Part shown: piece after piece, positions 20,457 through 29,973 of the stretch
Position numbering within the stretch: the first letter of the stretch is position 1
Layout: every line of letters begins with the position of its first letter
DNA from: Solirubrobacteraceae bacterium
Lineage (GTDB): Bacteria > Actinomycetota > Thermoleophilia > Solirubrobacterales > Solirubrobacteraceae
Assembly: GCA_030447275.1 (NCBI GenBank)
Contig: JAUJPF010000004.1
Location: 124,001-188,000, forward strand
DNA length: 64,000 bases
Reading direction: 5' to 3'
Made by a program: the position numbers and the translations under genes
Notes under the pieces: model-generated
What the model was told of the DNA's origin: nothing
Seen by the model: only the letters and a program-made list of their open reading frames with translations
Databases searched by the model: none

Positions 20457-21791
20457 ATGACAGGTCTGCCGAAGACGGCGGTGATCGGCGCGGGGTCGTC
20501 GGGCATCGCGGCCGCCAAGGCGCTCCACGAGCGCGGCATCGCCGTCGACGTCTACGAGAAGTCCGACCGCGTCGGCGGCAACTGGGTGTTCGGCAACTCG
20601 AACGGGATGTCGGCCGCGTACCGGCACCTGCACATCAACACGTCGCGCGAGCGGATGCAGTACGCGGACTTCCCGATGCCCGAGTCGTATCCCGACTTCC
20701 CGCGCCACGACCAGATCGCCGCGTACTTCGACGCCTACGTCGACCACTTCGGCCTCCGCGACCGCATCCGCTTCGAGACCGGCGTCGAGCGCGCCGAGCG
20801 GCGCCCCGACGGGACGTGGGAGCTCGAGACCGACGCCGGCGAGGCGGAGCGCTACGACATGCTGCTCGTCGCCAACGGCCACCACTGGGACAGGCGCTGG
20901 CCGGAGCCCGCGTTCCCGGGCGCGGACATCTTCGAGGGCGTGCAGATGCACGCGCACGCCTACGTCGACAACGACGCGCTCAGGGACGAGGACGTCGTCG
21001 TCCTCGGGATGGGCAACAGCGCGATGGACATCGCGGTGGAGTCGAGCGAGGTCGCGGCGAACACGTACCTGGCGGCCCGCCGCGGCGCGTGGATCATCCC
21101 CAAGTACCTGTTCGGGCGGCCGCTGGACACGCTGGCGACGAGCCCGCGCGTGCCGTTCACCGTGGGCGGGCGCCTGCTCGAGAAGCTCGTGACGATGCAG
21201 GTCGGGCGCCCGGAGCAGCTCGGCCTGCCGAAGCCCGACCACCGGTTCGGGCAGGCGCACCCGACGATCTCCGGCCGCATCCACGACCGCATCCAGCACG
21301 GCGCCGTCACGCCGAAGCCGAACATCGCGCGGCTGCACGCCGACGAGGTCGAGTTCGCCGACGGCACGCGCGTCCACGCCGACGTGGTGATCTACTGCAC
21401 CGGCTACAAGATCACGTTCCCGTTCTTCGACGAGGACCTCATCTCGGCTCCCGACAACCACATCGAGCTGTTCTGGCGGGTCTTCCAGCCGGGGATCGGA
21501 AACCTCGCGTTCGTCGGGCTGCTCCAGCCGCTCGGCGCGGTCATGCCGCTCGCCGAGGCGCAGGGGCAGTGGATCGCCGAGTACCTGCGCGGCGAGTACC
21601 GCCTCCCGTCCGAGGCGGCGATGCGCGAGCACATCGCCAGGGACATGCGGGCGATGCGCGAGCGCTACGTCTCCTCGAAGCGCCACACGATCCAGGTCGA
21701 CTTCGACGAGTACCTGTTCAGGCTCGCGCAGGAGCGGCGCGAAGGCGCGCGCCGCGCCGCCGTCGCGCCGCCGGAGCGGCTCGCCACGTGA
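20457..21791 (+). CDS. Flavin-containing monooxygenase
   Basis: 444 residues from ATG 20457 with GGAGAGG just upstream. The FAD-binding GxGxxG is GAGSSGIAAAK near residue 10. The FMO/BVMO-like fingerprint FxGxxxHxxxY is present as FEGVQMHAHAY. A second Rossmann motif for NADPH is GMGNSAMDIA. The C-terminal ATG-type motif is YCTGYKITFPFF. It should oxygenate a soft nucleophile or a ketone with NADPH and O2; substrate unknown. The stop overlaps the TetR start (GTGA 21788-21791), so the two form an operon. Confidence 0.85.
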   Translation: MTGLPKTAVIGAGSSGIAAAKALHERGIAVDVYEKSDRVGGNWVFGNSNGMSAAYRHLHINTSRERMQYADFPMPESYPDFPRHDQIAAYFDAYVDHFGLRDRIRFETGVERAERRPDGTWELETDAGEAERYDMLLVANGHHWDRRWPEPAFPGADIFEGVQMHAHAYVDNDALRDEDVVVLGMGNSAMDIAVESSEVAANTYLAARRGAWIIPKYLFGRPLDTLATSPRVPFTVGGRLLEKLVTMQVGRPEQLGLPKPDHRFGQAHPTISGRIHDRIQHGAVTPKPNIARLHADEVEFADGTRVHADVVIYCTGYKITFPFFDEDLISAPDNHIELFWRVFQPGIGNLAFVGLLQPLGAVMPLAEAQGQWIAEYLRGEYRLPSEAAMREHIARDMRAMRERYVSSKRHTIQVDFDEYLFRLAQERREGARRAAVAPPERLAT

Positions 21792-22393
21792 GCACGGCGC
21801 CGCCGGCCGGCAAGCGCGAGCGCACGAAGCAGGCCAACCGCGCCGCCATCCTCACCGCGGCCCGCGAGGTCTTCGCCGACATGGGCTTCGGCGCGGCCAC
21901 CGTCCGCGACGTCGTGCGGCGCACGGACCTCGCCGCGGGCACGTTCTACAACTACTTCCCCGACAAGGAGGCGGTGTTCCGCGCGCTGCTCGAGGAGTCG
22001 GCCGAGCGCGTGCGCGAGCGCACGCGGGCGGGGCGCGCCGGGGCGCGCACGCTCGAGGAGTTCGTGCACGGCGGCTACCGCGCGTACTTCCAGGCCGTGG
22101 CCGACGACCCGATGACGTTCGAGCTGACCCGCCGCAACGCCGGGACGATCCGCACGCTGTTCAACACGCCGGGCATCGGGGCGGGCGTCGAGGAGCTGCG
22201 CACGGACCTCGAGGCGGCGATCGCGGCGGGGCTGCTGCCGCCGGTCGACGTCGAGTACACGGCGGCGGCGATGGTCGGCGTGGGGTTCGAGGTCGGCGTG
22301 CGGATGGTCGCCCGCGACCCCGCCGATCCGCAGGTGGCGGCCGACTTCGCGACGCGTCTCTTCCTCGGCGGGCTCGACGGGCTGCCACAGTAG
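21788..22393 (+). CDS. TetR-family transcriptional regulator
   Basis: 201 residues from GTG 21788. The N-terminal HTH is AILTAAREVFADMGFGAATV, RDVVRRTDLAAGTFYNYFPD, which is a canonical TetR recognition region. The C-terminal ligand-binding domain (residues about 80-195) is of the TetR_C_33/AcrR-like helical type. Being the downstream gene of the monooxygenase operon, and with a palindrome over the operon promoter at 20421-20434, it probably represses its own operon and responds to the monooxygenase substrate. Confidence 0.85.
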   Translation: MSTAPPAGKRERTKQANRAAILTAAREVFADMGFGAATVRDVVRRTDLAAGTFYNYFPDKEAVFRALLEESAERVRERTRAGRAGARTLEEFVHGGYRAYFQAVADDPMTFELTRRNAGTIRTLFNTPGIGAGVEELRTDLEAAIAAGLLPPVDVEYTAAAMVGVGFEVGVRMVARDPADPQVAADFATRLFLGGLDGLPQ

Positions 22394-22400
22394 GGGCCCG

Positions 22401-23369
22401 ATGCCCGAGTTCTGCCGCCACGGCCGGTTTCAACAGAACTGCCGGATCTGCAACAAGCCGGAGGAGAAGGCGGCGCCGCGGGCGCGCTCGGGCACCCGCT
22501 CGCCCGCCCCGGCCGGACGGTCCCGCGGGGCGTCGGGCGGCCGCACGTCGGGCGTCGTCGTCAAGCGGCTGGCGCGCGCGAGGGAGGACGGCTACGAGAG
22601 CGAGCTCGTCCCCGGCCTCAAGGCGTCGGGCGACGCGCGCCGGCTCGCCGACGAGCTGGCGTTCGCGACTGCGCGTCTCGCCGAGCTCGCCGCCGATCCG
22701 CCCGGGCTCTACGCGGAGGCGGCGCTCGCCGACGACCTCGAGGAGTCGCTGTGGCTCGCGTTCCTCGTCGCGCACCTGTCGCCGCTCAGCGGCGAGGACG
22801 ACGCCTTCGCGACGATCCGCGAGGTCCGCCGGCCGTGGGCCTCGGGGGAGCTGCCCCCGGTCGGCGCCGCGAACGTCCTCGGCCCGCGCACGACGGTCGA
22901 CCCCAAGGACCCCGCCCGCACGCTCGTCGCGTACCGCGGCTGGGCGCAGCGCCACGGCGGCTCGCAGGCCGCGGCGCTCAGCGGCGACGACAACTGGACC
23001 GCCGAGCGGCGCTTCCAGCGCGTGTTCGAGCGGCTGTCGCTGCCCGGCTTCGCGCGCTCCGGTCGCTTCGAGCTGCTGGTCTCGCTCGGGCGGCTCGGCC
23101 TCGTCGACGTGTCACCGCCCGACCTCCAGCTCGGCGAGTCCGCCGACCCCGCGGTGATCGCCGCCAAGCGCGTCTTCGGGATCGGCGAGCGCTTCCTGCT
23201 CGAGCGGCGCGTCGCCGACCTTGCCGCGGAGGCCGAGATCCCGCTCGACGCCTTCGACCTCGCGCTCTTCAACTTCGGGCAGCCGCAGGCCGCGCGGGCG
23301 ACGATGGGCTCGAGGGCCGAGCCCGACGCCGAGCTGCTCGCCCGCGTCGAGCACGCGCTGGGCGTCTAG
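22401..23369 (+). CDS. Zinc-knuckle protein, possibly alpha-glutamyl/putrescinyl thymine pyrophosphorylase clade 3-like
   Basis: 322 residues. The N-terminus is a CHCC-type knuckle (MPEFCRHGRFQQNCRICNK) followed by a disordered Ala/Arg/Gly linker (about 25-55) and an all-helical domain with conserved Trp and Gly (LEESLWLAFLVAHLSPL, RTLVAYRGWAQRHGGSQAAA, ERRFQRVFERLSLPGFARSG). From memory the helical domain resembles proteins annotated as clade 3 of the alpha-glutamyl/putrescinyl thymine pyrophosphorylase family, which in phages makes hypermodified thymine. I could not verify this. It follows the TetR gene by seven bases, so it may be in the same transcript. Confidence 0.5.
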   Translation: MPEFCRHGRFQQNCRICNKPEEKAAPRARSGTRSPAPAGRSRGASGGRTSGVVVKRLARAREDGYESELVPGLKASGDARRLADELAFATARLAELAADPPGLYAEAALADDLEESLWLAFLVAHLSPLSGEDDAFATIREVRRPWASGELPPVGAANVLGPRTTVDPKDPARTLVAYRGWAQRHGGSQAAALSGDDNWTAERRFQRVFERLSLPGFARSGRFELLVSLGRLGLVDVSPPDLQLGESADPAVIAAKRVFGIGERFLLERRVADLAAEAEIPLDAFDLALFNFGQPQAARATMGSRAEPDAELLARVEHALGV

Positions 23370-23379
23370 ACACCCGGCG

Positions 23380-24039
23380 ATGAACGGGACCGCGAACCTC
23401 CGCGACGACTACCTCGCTGCGCTGCTCGCGGGCGACGCGACGCGCGCGCGGTGGATCGTCGACGAGGCGCTGTCCGACGGCATGCCCGTGCGCGAGCTCT
23501 ACGTCGAGGTGCTCGCGCCCGTGCTCGAGGAGATCGGCGATCGCTGGGCGGCCGGCGAGCTGACCGTCGCGCACGAGCACTACGCGACCGCGGTCACCCA
23601 GGGCGTGCTCGGCGTGCTCGCCCCGCACCTGCGCGTCCCGCCGAGCAGCGGCCGGCTCGCCGTGGTCGCCTGCACGCCGGGGGAGCTGCACGCGCTCGGC
23701 GCGCAGATGGTGGCCGACTTCCTCGAAGGCGAGGGCTGGGAGGTGCTCGCGCTCGGCGCGGCGACGCCCGGCGCGGACCTCGCTGCGCTCGTGGACGACG
23801 AGCGCCCCGACGTCGTCGCGCTCTCGACCGCGGTGGCCGGCAACGTGGACGGCGCCGAGGACACGCTGCGCCGGCTGCGCGAGCTGGCCGATCCTCCGTT
23901 CGTCGTCGTCGGCGGGCGCGCGTGGGCGGCGATTCCGACCGAGCGCCGCGAGGCGCTGGGGGCCGACGCGTGGTTCGACGACCCGCGCGAGCTGTGCGCG
24001 CTGCTCGGCGCGCGCTTCCCGCCGGTCGCCGACGAGTAG
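23380..24039 (+). CDS. Cobalamin-binding protein, CarH-like sensor module without HTH
   Basis: 219 residues. Residues about 1-85 form the helical cap (LRDDYLAALLAGDATRARWI, ...) with RWAAGELTVAHEHYATAVTQ, which contains the W-x9-EH signature that in CarH packs against the adenosyl group of AdoCbl. Residues about 90-215 are a B12-binding Rossmann domain with GELHALGAQMVADFLEGEGW (ExHxxG in place of the usual DxHxxG lower-ligand motif) and VVVGGRAW. CarH/LitR normally carry a MerR HTH; here none is present. It could be a light or B12 sensor acting by protein contact, or a corrinoid protein. Its stop forms the palindrome TAGGGCCCTA with the stop of the convergent gene. Confidence 0.75.
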   Translation: MNGTANLRDDYLAALLAGDATRARWIVDEALSDGMPVRELYVEVLAPVLEEIGDRWAAGELTVAHEHYATAVTQGVLGVLAPHLRVPPSSGRLAVVACTPGELHALGAQMVADFLEGEGWEVLALGAATPGADLAALVDDERPDVVALSTAVAGNVDGAEDTLRRLRELADPPFVVVGGRAWAAIPTERREALGADAWFDDPRELCALLGARFPPVADE

Positions 24040-24046
24040 GGCCCTA
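24037..24046. repeat. Palindrome TAGGGCCCTA spanning two convergent stop codons
   Basis: Ten-base perfect palindrome: the plus-strand TAG (24037-24039) and the minus-strand TAG (24044-24046) form its ends. It separates the cobalamin-binding gene from the small minus-strand gene. Confidence 0.6.
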
Positions 24047-24340
24047 GCCCCAGCGACGCACGCCGGAGCGGCGCGCGTCGCGCGCGGCGCGCTCGCGCGA
24101 CACGTCGCGCCGGGCGGCGTCGCGCAGCTCGGAGACCTCGCCGATGGCCGCGCAGAGGACGTCGACGGCGGTGACGTCGTCCTCGCCGCGGGAGCCGAGG
24201 CTGGAGAGGGCCGCGTCGACCCGCGCGTCGAGCTCGGCGAGCCGCTTGGTGAGCCGGGCGTCGATGACGCGCAGCTCGACCAGCCCGGGGTAGATCGCGG
24301 GCGCTTCCAGGGCGGCGGGGGTGGTGACGCGGGAGGGCAT
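24044..24340 (-). CDS. Hypothetical protein
   Basis: 98 residues: a short N-terminus (MPSRVTTPAALEAPAIYPGL) then a predicted helical hairpin or coiled coil (VELRVIDARLTKRLAELDAR, ...VDVLCAAIGEVSELRDAARR) and a very basic tail (DVSRERAARDARRSGVRRWG). No family recognised. Good codon bias supports it being real. It is divergent from the MBL-fold gene and convergent with the cobalamin-binding gene. Confidence 0.5.
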   Translation of the reverse strand: MPSRVTTPAALEAPAIYPGLVELRVIDARLTKRLAELDARVDAALSSLGSRGEDDVTAVDVLCAAIGEVSELRDAARRDVSRERAARDARRSGVRRWG

Positions 24341-24418
24341 TGACTCCTCTACGGCGCAGGCGGGAGGATGGCTCTCTCATGGGCCGCCTCTTGTCAGCGT
24401 TCGCACCGGCGGGCCGCG

Positions 24419-25036
24419 GTGCCTGAGCCGATCCGCGAGCTGGCCCCGGGCATCCTGCACTGGAAGGCGCAACACCCGAACCTCCGCGCGGACGTCAGCT
24501 CGTACGTGCTGACGGAGTCGCGCGTGCTGCTCGACCCGATCATGCCCGCAGAGGGCGTCGAGTGGTTCGAGGAGAAGGGCCTCCAGCCCGCGGCGATCAT
24601 TCTCACCAACCGCCACCACTGGCGGGCGAGCGGCGCGTTCGTGGAGCGGTTCGGCTGTTCGGTCCACGCCAGCCGGTCCGGGCTGCACGAGTTCGGCCCG
24701 GACCAGCCGGTCGAGCCGTTCGACTTCGGCGACGTCCTGCCCGGCGGCATCGTCGCGCACGAGGTCGGCGTGATCTGCCCCGACGAGACCGCGCTCGAGA
24801 TCGCCGAGGTCAAGGCGCTCGCGGTGGCCGACGGCGTCATCGACTACGACCGTCTCGGCTTCGTCCCCGACCGGTACATGGACGAGCCCGAGCACACCAA
24901 GCGCGGCCTCTACGACCGCTACGAGCGGCTCGCCGGCGCCGTCGACTTCGAGCACCTGCTCGTCGCGCACGGCGACCCGATCGTCCTCAACGGGCGCGCG
25001 GAGCTCCGCGAGTGGGCGAACGCGCGCGAGCTCTAG
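24419..25036 (+). CDS. Metallo-beta-lactamase-fold-like protein with degenerate metal site
   Basis: 205 residues from GTG 24419; an upstream in-frame ATG at 24368 has its GGGAGG directly adjacent, too close to be used well. The fold reads as a small MBL-type protein: LAPGILHWKAQHP, SSYVLTESRVLLDPIMPAEG, AAIILTNRHHWRASGAFVER and a terminal HLLVAHGDPIVLNGRAELRE. The usual THxHxDH zinc motif is reduced to NRHHWRAS, although AHGDP matches the distal His region. It may be non-catalytic or bind one metal. Role unknown. Confidence 0.6.
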   Translation: MPEPIRELAPGILHWKAQHPNLRADVSSYVLTESRVLLDPIMPAEGVEWFEEKGLQPAAIILTNRHHWRASGAFVERFGCSVHASRSGLHEFGPDQPVEPFDFGDVLPGGIVAHEVGVICPDETALEIAEVKALAVADGVIDYDRLGFVPDRYMDEPEHTKRGLYDRYERLAGAVDFEHLLVAHGDPIVLNGRAELREWANAREL

Positions 25037-25083
25037 TGGCCTAGCGCACACAACCCCGGCATACCGCGGGTATGTTCCGCGGC

Positions 25084-25905
25084 ATGAACACCGTCGAGCT
25101 CGCGCACGGCACGGTGCGCTATTCGGACGAGGGCGAGGGACGGCCGGTCGTCTTCGTCCACGGCATCCTCGTCAACGGGCTGCTGTGGCGGCGCGTCACG
25201 CCCCACCTCGAGGGCGTGCGGCGCATCGTCCCCGACTGGCCGCTCGGCTCGCACGGCGTGCCGCTCAAGCCGGGCGCCGACCTGTCGCCGCCCGGCCTCG
25301 CGCGGATGATCGCCGACTTCATCGACGCGCTCGGGCTCGACGACGTCGTCCTCGTCGCCAACGACACCGGCGGCGCGCTCGCGCAGCTCGTCGCGACGAA
25401 CCACCCGGAGCGGATCGGCGCGCTCGTGCTCACGCCGTGCGACGCGTTCGACAACTTCCTGCCGCCGCTGTTCCGCCCGCTCCAGGCGGCCGCCCGGGTG
25501 CCGGGGGCGCTGACGGTGTCGCTCACCCCGCTGCGCATCCGCGCGGCGCGGCGGCTGCCGCTCGCCTTCGGCTGGCTGCGCAAGCACCCGATCGAGGACG
25601 AGGTCTCCGACGCCTACGTGGCGCCGTACTTCGACCACGCCGGCGTGCGGCGCGACCTGGGCAAGGTGCTCACGGGCATCTCGCGCCGCTACACGCGCGA
25701 GGCCGCGGCGAAGCTCGGCTCGTTCGGCAAGCCGGCGCTCGTCGTGTGGGCGACCGAGGACAAGGTGTTCCCGCTCGAGCACGGCCGCCGGCTGGCCGAG
25801 ATCCTCGGTGCGCGCTTCGTCGAGGTGCCCGACGCGTACTCGTTCGTGCCCGAGGACCAGCCGGAGCGCCTGGCGGCGCTGATCGGCGAGCTCGCGGCGG
25901 CCTAG
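25084..25905 (+). CDS. Alpha/beta-fold hydrolase, haloalkane-dehalogenase-like
   Basis: 273 residues from ATG 25084 (preferred over 25072, since MNTVELAHGTVRYSDEGEG is the usual family start). Oxyanion motif FVHGILVNG, nucleophile elbow VLVANDTGGALAQLV in which Asp stands where serine hydrolases have Ser, and a C-terminal WATEDKVFPLEHGRRLAEIL with the likely acid. The position usually occupied by catalytic His reads YSFVPEDQPERL, so His appears replaced by Phe. It may be a dehalogenase-like or epoxide-hydrolase-like enzyme, or a catalytically altered relative. Its TAG overlaps the convergent gene's TAG. Confidence 0.75.
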   Translation: MNTVELAHGTVRYSDEGEGRPVVFVHGILVNGLLWRRVTPHLEGVRRIVPDWPLGSHGVPLKPGADLSPPGLARMIADFIDALGLDDVVLVANDTGGALAQLVATNHPERIGALVLTPCDAFDNFLPPLFRPLQAAARVPGALTVSLTPLRIRAARRLPLAFGWLRKHPIEDEVSDAYVAPYFDHAGVRRDLGKVLTGISRRYTREAAAKLGSFGKPALVVWATEDKVFPLEHGRRLAEILGARFVEVPDAYSFVPEDQPERLAALIGELAAA

Positions 25906-26294
25906 CCGGGCGCGCCGCCGTCGGCGTCCTCGCCCTCGGCGGCGATCGCCTCGAGCGCGGTCAGCGCGAGGATCTGGGCGGGCGTCCCCTCGACGTCGTT
26001 GTTGCCCAGCTCGTGGAGGTCCGGCTGGAAGACGACGCCGACGTCGATGCGGTCGTCGCCCGCGTCGGAGAGCGTGATGACCGCGTAGCCGCGGTCCTCG
26101 GAGGGCGGCTCGACGTAGACGTCGCGGACCGCGGCGAGGACCTGCTCGACCTGCTCGCGCCAGTGCTCGCGCGCCTGCTCGGACTCCTGCGGGCTCATGT
26201 CGCCCAGGTGGCGGCCGTGGATGCGCTCCATCGCCGCGAGGCCCGCGCGGACGCTCTGCTCGGAGAGGATCATGTCGGTGGGGATCTGGTCCAT
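25902..26294 (-). CDS. Hypothetical protein
   Basis: 130 residues: MDQIPTDMILSEQSVRAGLA, AMERIHGRHLGDMSPQESEQ, a central beta-rich part (GYAVITLSDAGDDRIDVGVV, FQPDLHELGNNDVEGTPAQI) and an acidic Gly-rich end. The start is an ATG at 26294. I do not recognise it; composition suggests a soluble alpha+beta domain. It is divergent from the acyl-CoA ligase-like gene with only 18 bases between start codons, so their promoters must overlap. Confidence 0.5.
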   Translation of the reverse strand: MDQIPTDMILSEQSVRAGLAAMERIHGRHLGDMSPQESEQAREHWREQVEQVLAAVRDVYVEPPSEDRGYAVITLSDAGDDRIDVGVVFQPDLHELGNNDVEGTPAQILALTALEAIAAEGEDADGGAPG

Positions 26295-26312
26295 CGGGGT
26301 AGCGTCCCAGGT

Positions 26313-27868
<1,556 letters not shown>

Positions 27869-27872
<4 letters not shown>

Positions 27873-29011
27873 CGGCCGAGGTACGCCTTGAGGCGAAGGA
27901 CGCGCTTGGCCGCCTGCTCGAGGCGCCGGCGCGGGATGCGGCCGGCGCGGGCGTCGCGGAGCAGCACGCGGTAGGCGTTGGCCGAGCCCTCCTCGGTGTT
28001 CGCATAGAGGAGGAGGTCGAGGCCCGCGACGAGCGCGCGGCGGGCCGGCGTCGCCTCGTTGGCCAGCGCCGGAGTCTCCAGCGCATCGGAGATCGTCACC
28101 GGCCACGCGTCGTGGCGGGGCAGCTCGCGGTAGGCCGCGGGCGTGAGGACGGCGGGCTCGCCGCCCGTCAGCCGCGGGTAGATCGCGCTCGACAGCATCG
28201 CCAGCGTCCCCGGCCGGGTCGCGCAGCGGCGGTACGGCGCGTAGTCGCGGCGCAGCGCGGCGGCGGGGACGTCGATCGTCGCCGGCGCGTCGTCGGTGTT
28301 GACCTGCGCGTACCCGAGGCCGGGGAAGTGCTTCAGCGCGGGGGCGACGCCGGCGGCGCCGAGGCCGTCGGCGAACGCGCACGCGCGGCGGGCGACAGCG
28401 GCCGGTCGGCGCCCGAACGCGCGCGTGCCGAGGAACGTTCCGGGGTGGGCGACGTCGGCGACCGGCGCGAGGTCGACGGTGATCCCGAGGCGGCGGAGCA
28501 TCCGGCCGGTCGCGCGGCCCTCGGCGCGGGGCGCCCGCATGGCGGCGGCGCTCGTGCGCGGCGGGCCGGGCAGGCGCTTCACGATGCCGCCCTCCTGGTC
28601 GACCATCACGAGCACCTTCGGCCGGCCGCCGGCGCGGGCGGCGCGCTGGAGGCGGGCGACCGCCCTCCGGATGCCCGCGGCGGGCTGATCGACGTTGTCG
28701 GCGAAGAGGATCACGCCGCCGACCTCGCCGCGGCCGATGCGCGCGAGCAGCGACCGCGGCGGCGTCGGGCCGAACCAGCGCGCGACGATCGTCTGGCCGA
28801 GGGCCTCGGGCAGGCTCAGGCGCAGCCGGTCGACGCCGTCGTCCTCCGCGGGGACCGTCGTGGCCGGGGCCTCGGCGGGCTGGGTGGAGGTCGCGACCGT
28901 GTCGGGGCCGCCGCTCGGCGCCGCCGCCCGGGGCTTGTCGTCGCCGCCGCAGCCGGCCGCCGCCGCCATGGCGAGCGCGACGGTGAGGGCGATGAGTTTC
29001 CGGCACGCCAA
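27869..29011 (-). CDS. Glycoside hydrolase family 3 lipoprotein, NagZ-like beta-N-acetylglucosaminidase
   Basis: 380 residues from TTG 29011, giving a lipoprotein signal (ACRKLIALTVALAMAAAAGC) with lipobox AAAGC. After a Thr/Pro/Ala linker the GH3 barrel shows LPEALGQTIVARWFG, GGVILFADN, LVMVDQEGGIVKRLPG (family VDxEGG), DLAPVADV, LKHFPGLGYAQVNTDD (KHFPGxG) and WPVTISDALET with the likely nucleophile Asp. NagZ releases GlcNAc from muropeptides. Being anchored outside the cell, it should act in wall turnover together with a NamZ-type enzyme such as the one at 8.2-9.5 kb. Start choice is uncertain. Confidence 0.82.
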
Positions 29012-29116
29012 GGGTCGAAGCCTACGGCGAGGCCGACCCGCCCTCGGGGGACCCCAGAAGAAGGAGGGGGACTTCCCCGATGTGCCGGGGGCGGCCGTCA
29101 CCCAGGAATGCGATTC

Positions 29117-29859
29117 ATGGCCACGTTCGCCCAGCCCCCGACCCCCAGTGTCGCCCGCGAGAGCGGCGTGGTGGACGGCGCGCGCGGCCACCGCATCTCC
29201 CGCCTGCGCTCTGCCGCGGCCGCGCGCGGCGCCGCCGCGCTCGACGGCCTGCTCGCGGCGGCGGCCTCGACGCCGCGACCGCGGTCAAGACGCTCCTGAC
29301 CTTCCTGATCCTCGTCTACACCGTGTTCATGGGCGCGCTCGCCGTCACCGGCCTCGCGCTCGCCACTGGCCTCGCGGAGGGCGACGGCCCGCTGGCGCTC
29401 ATGCTCGCCCCCGCCGCCTTCGGGATCGCGGTCATCGTCGCCGCGCTCGCCCTCAGCCGCCGCGGCAGCCTGTTCGGCGGCGCGGTGCGCGAGGCGCTGA
29501 GCTTCGCCCGCGGCGGCGACCTGCGGCTCCTCGGCGCCCTGGCCTGGTGGGGCTTCGACCTCGCCGTGCTCGCCACGACGTTCCAGGCGCTCGGCGGCCC
29601 GCCCGCCGCCGCCGTCCTCGTCCTCGCCTACTTCACGGGCATGGTCGGCAACACGATCCCGCTCCCCGGCCTCGCCGCCGGCGGCGCGATCGGCGCGCTG
29701 ATCGCCTTCGGCGCCGCCCCCGCCGTCGCGGTCCCCGCCGTCCTCGCCTACCGCGCGACCGCGCTGTGGCTGCCGGCGGTCCTCGGGTCGGTGGCGCTGG
29801 CGGGGATGCGGCGCGCGGCGGCAACGGGCCGCGTCGTGCCGGCCGCGGCCGCCGCTTAG
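29117..29859 (+). CDS. Lysylphosphatidylglycerol-synthase-TM/flippase-like membrane protein, N-terminal part deleted or frameshifted
   Basis: From about 29285 one frame encodes the C-terminal transmembrane half of an UPF0104/LPG_synthase_TM protein: TAVKTLLTFLILVYTVFMGA, LAPAAFGIAVIVAALALS, LRLLGALAWWGFDLAVLATT, LVLAYFTGMVGNTIPLPG and a final AYRATALWLPAVLG. An ATG at 29117 in another frame gives MATFAQPPTPSVARESGVVD and ends in LDGLLAAA at 29271, where the frame jumps. Full-length relatives are 300-350 residues with several helices before the point where similarity starts, so an internal deletion of roughly 70-100 residues plus a frame change is likely. Confidence 0.55.
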
Positions 29860-29882
29860 GAGGCTCTCGCGAAACGGGCGAG

Positions 29883-29922
29883 ACTCTCGCTGCTGCCTTG
29901 CATGCGCAAAGCGACAGTGAGA
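29883..29922 (+). promoter_or_regulatory. Hairpin in the metF leader
   Basis: CTCTCGCT (29883-29890) pairs with AGTGAGAG (29915-29922) with one mismatch, and within the loop TTGC-ATGC-GCAA forms a second stem. It lies 50 bases before the metF GTG start. It does not match any riboswitch class I know. Confidence 0.3.
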
Positions 29923-29973
29923 GGCTGATGGAACACTCAGCATGCTCGCCCGGCGCCTCGTACGCTACGCGCC

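Noticed and set aside
25185-26312. Upstream extension of the acyl-CoA ligase frame
   Set aside because: It overlaps the hydrolase gene out of frame and lacks motifs; ligase similarity begins at ATG 26313.
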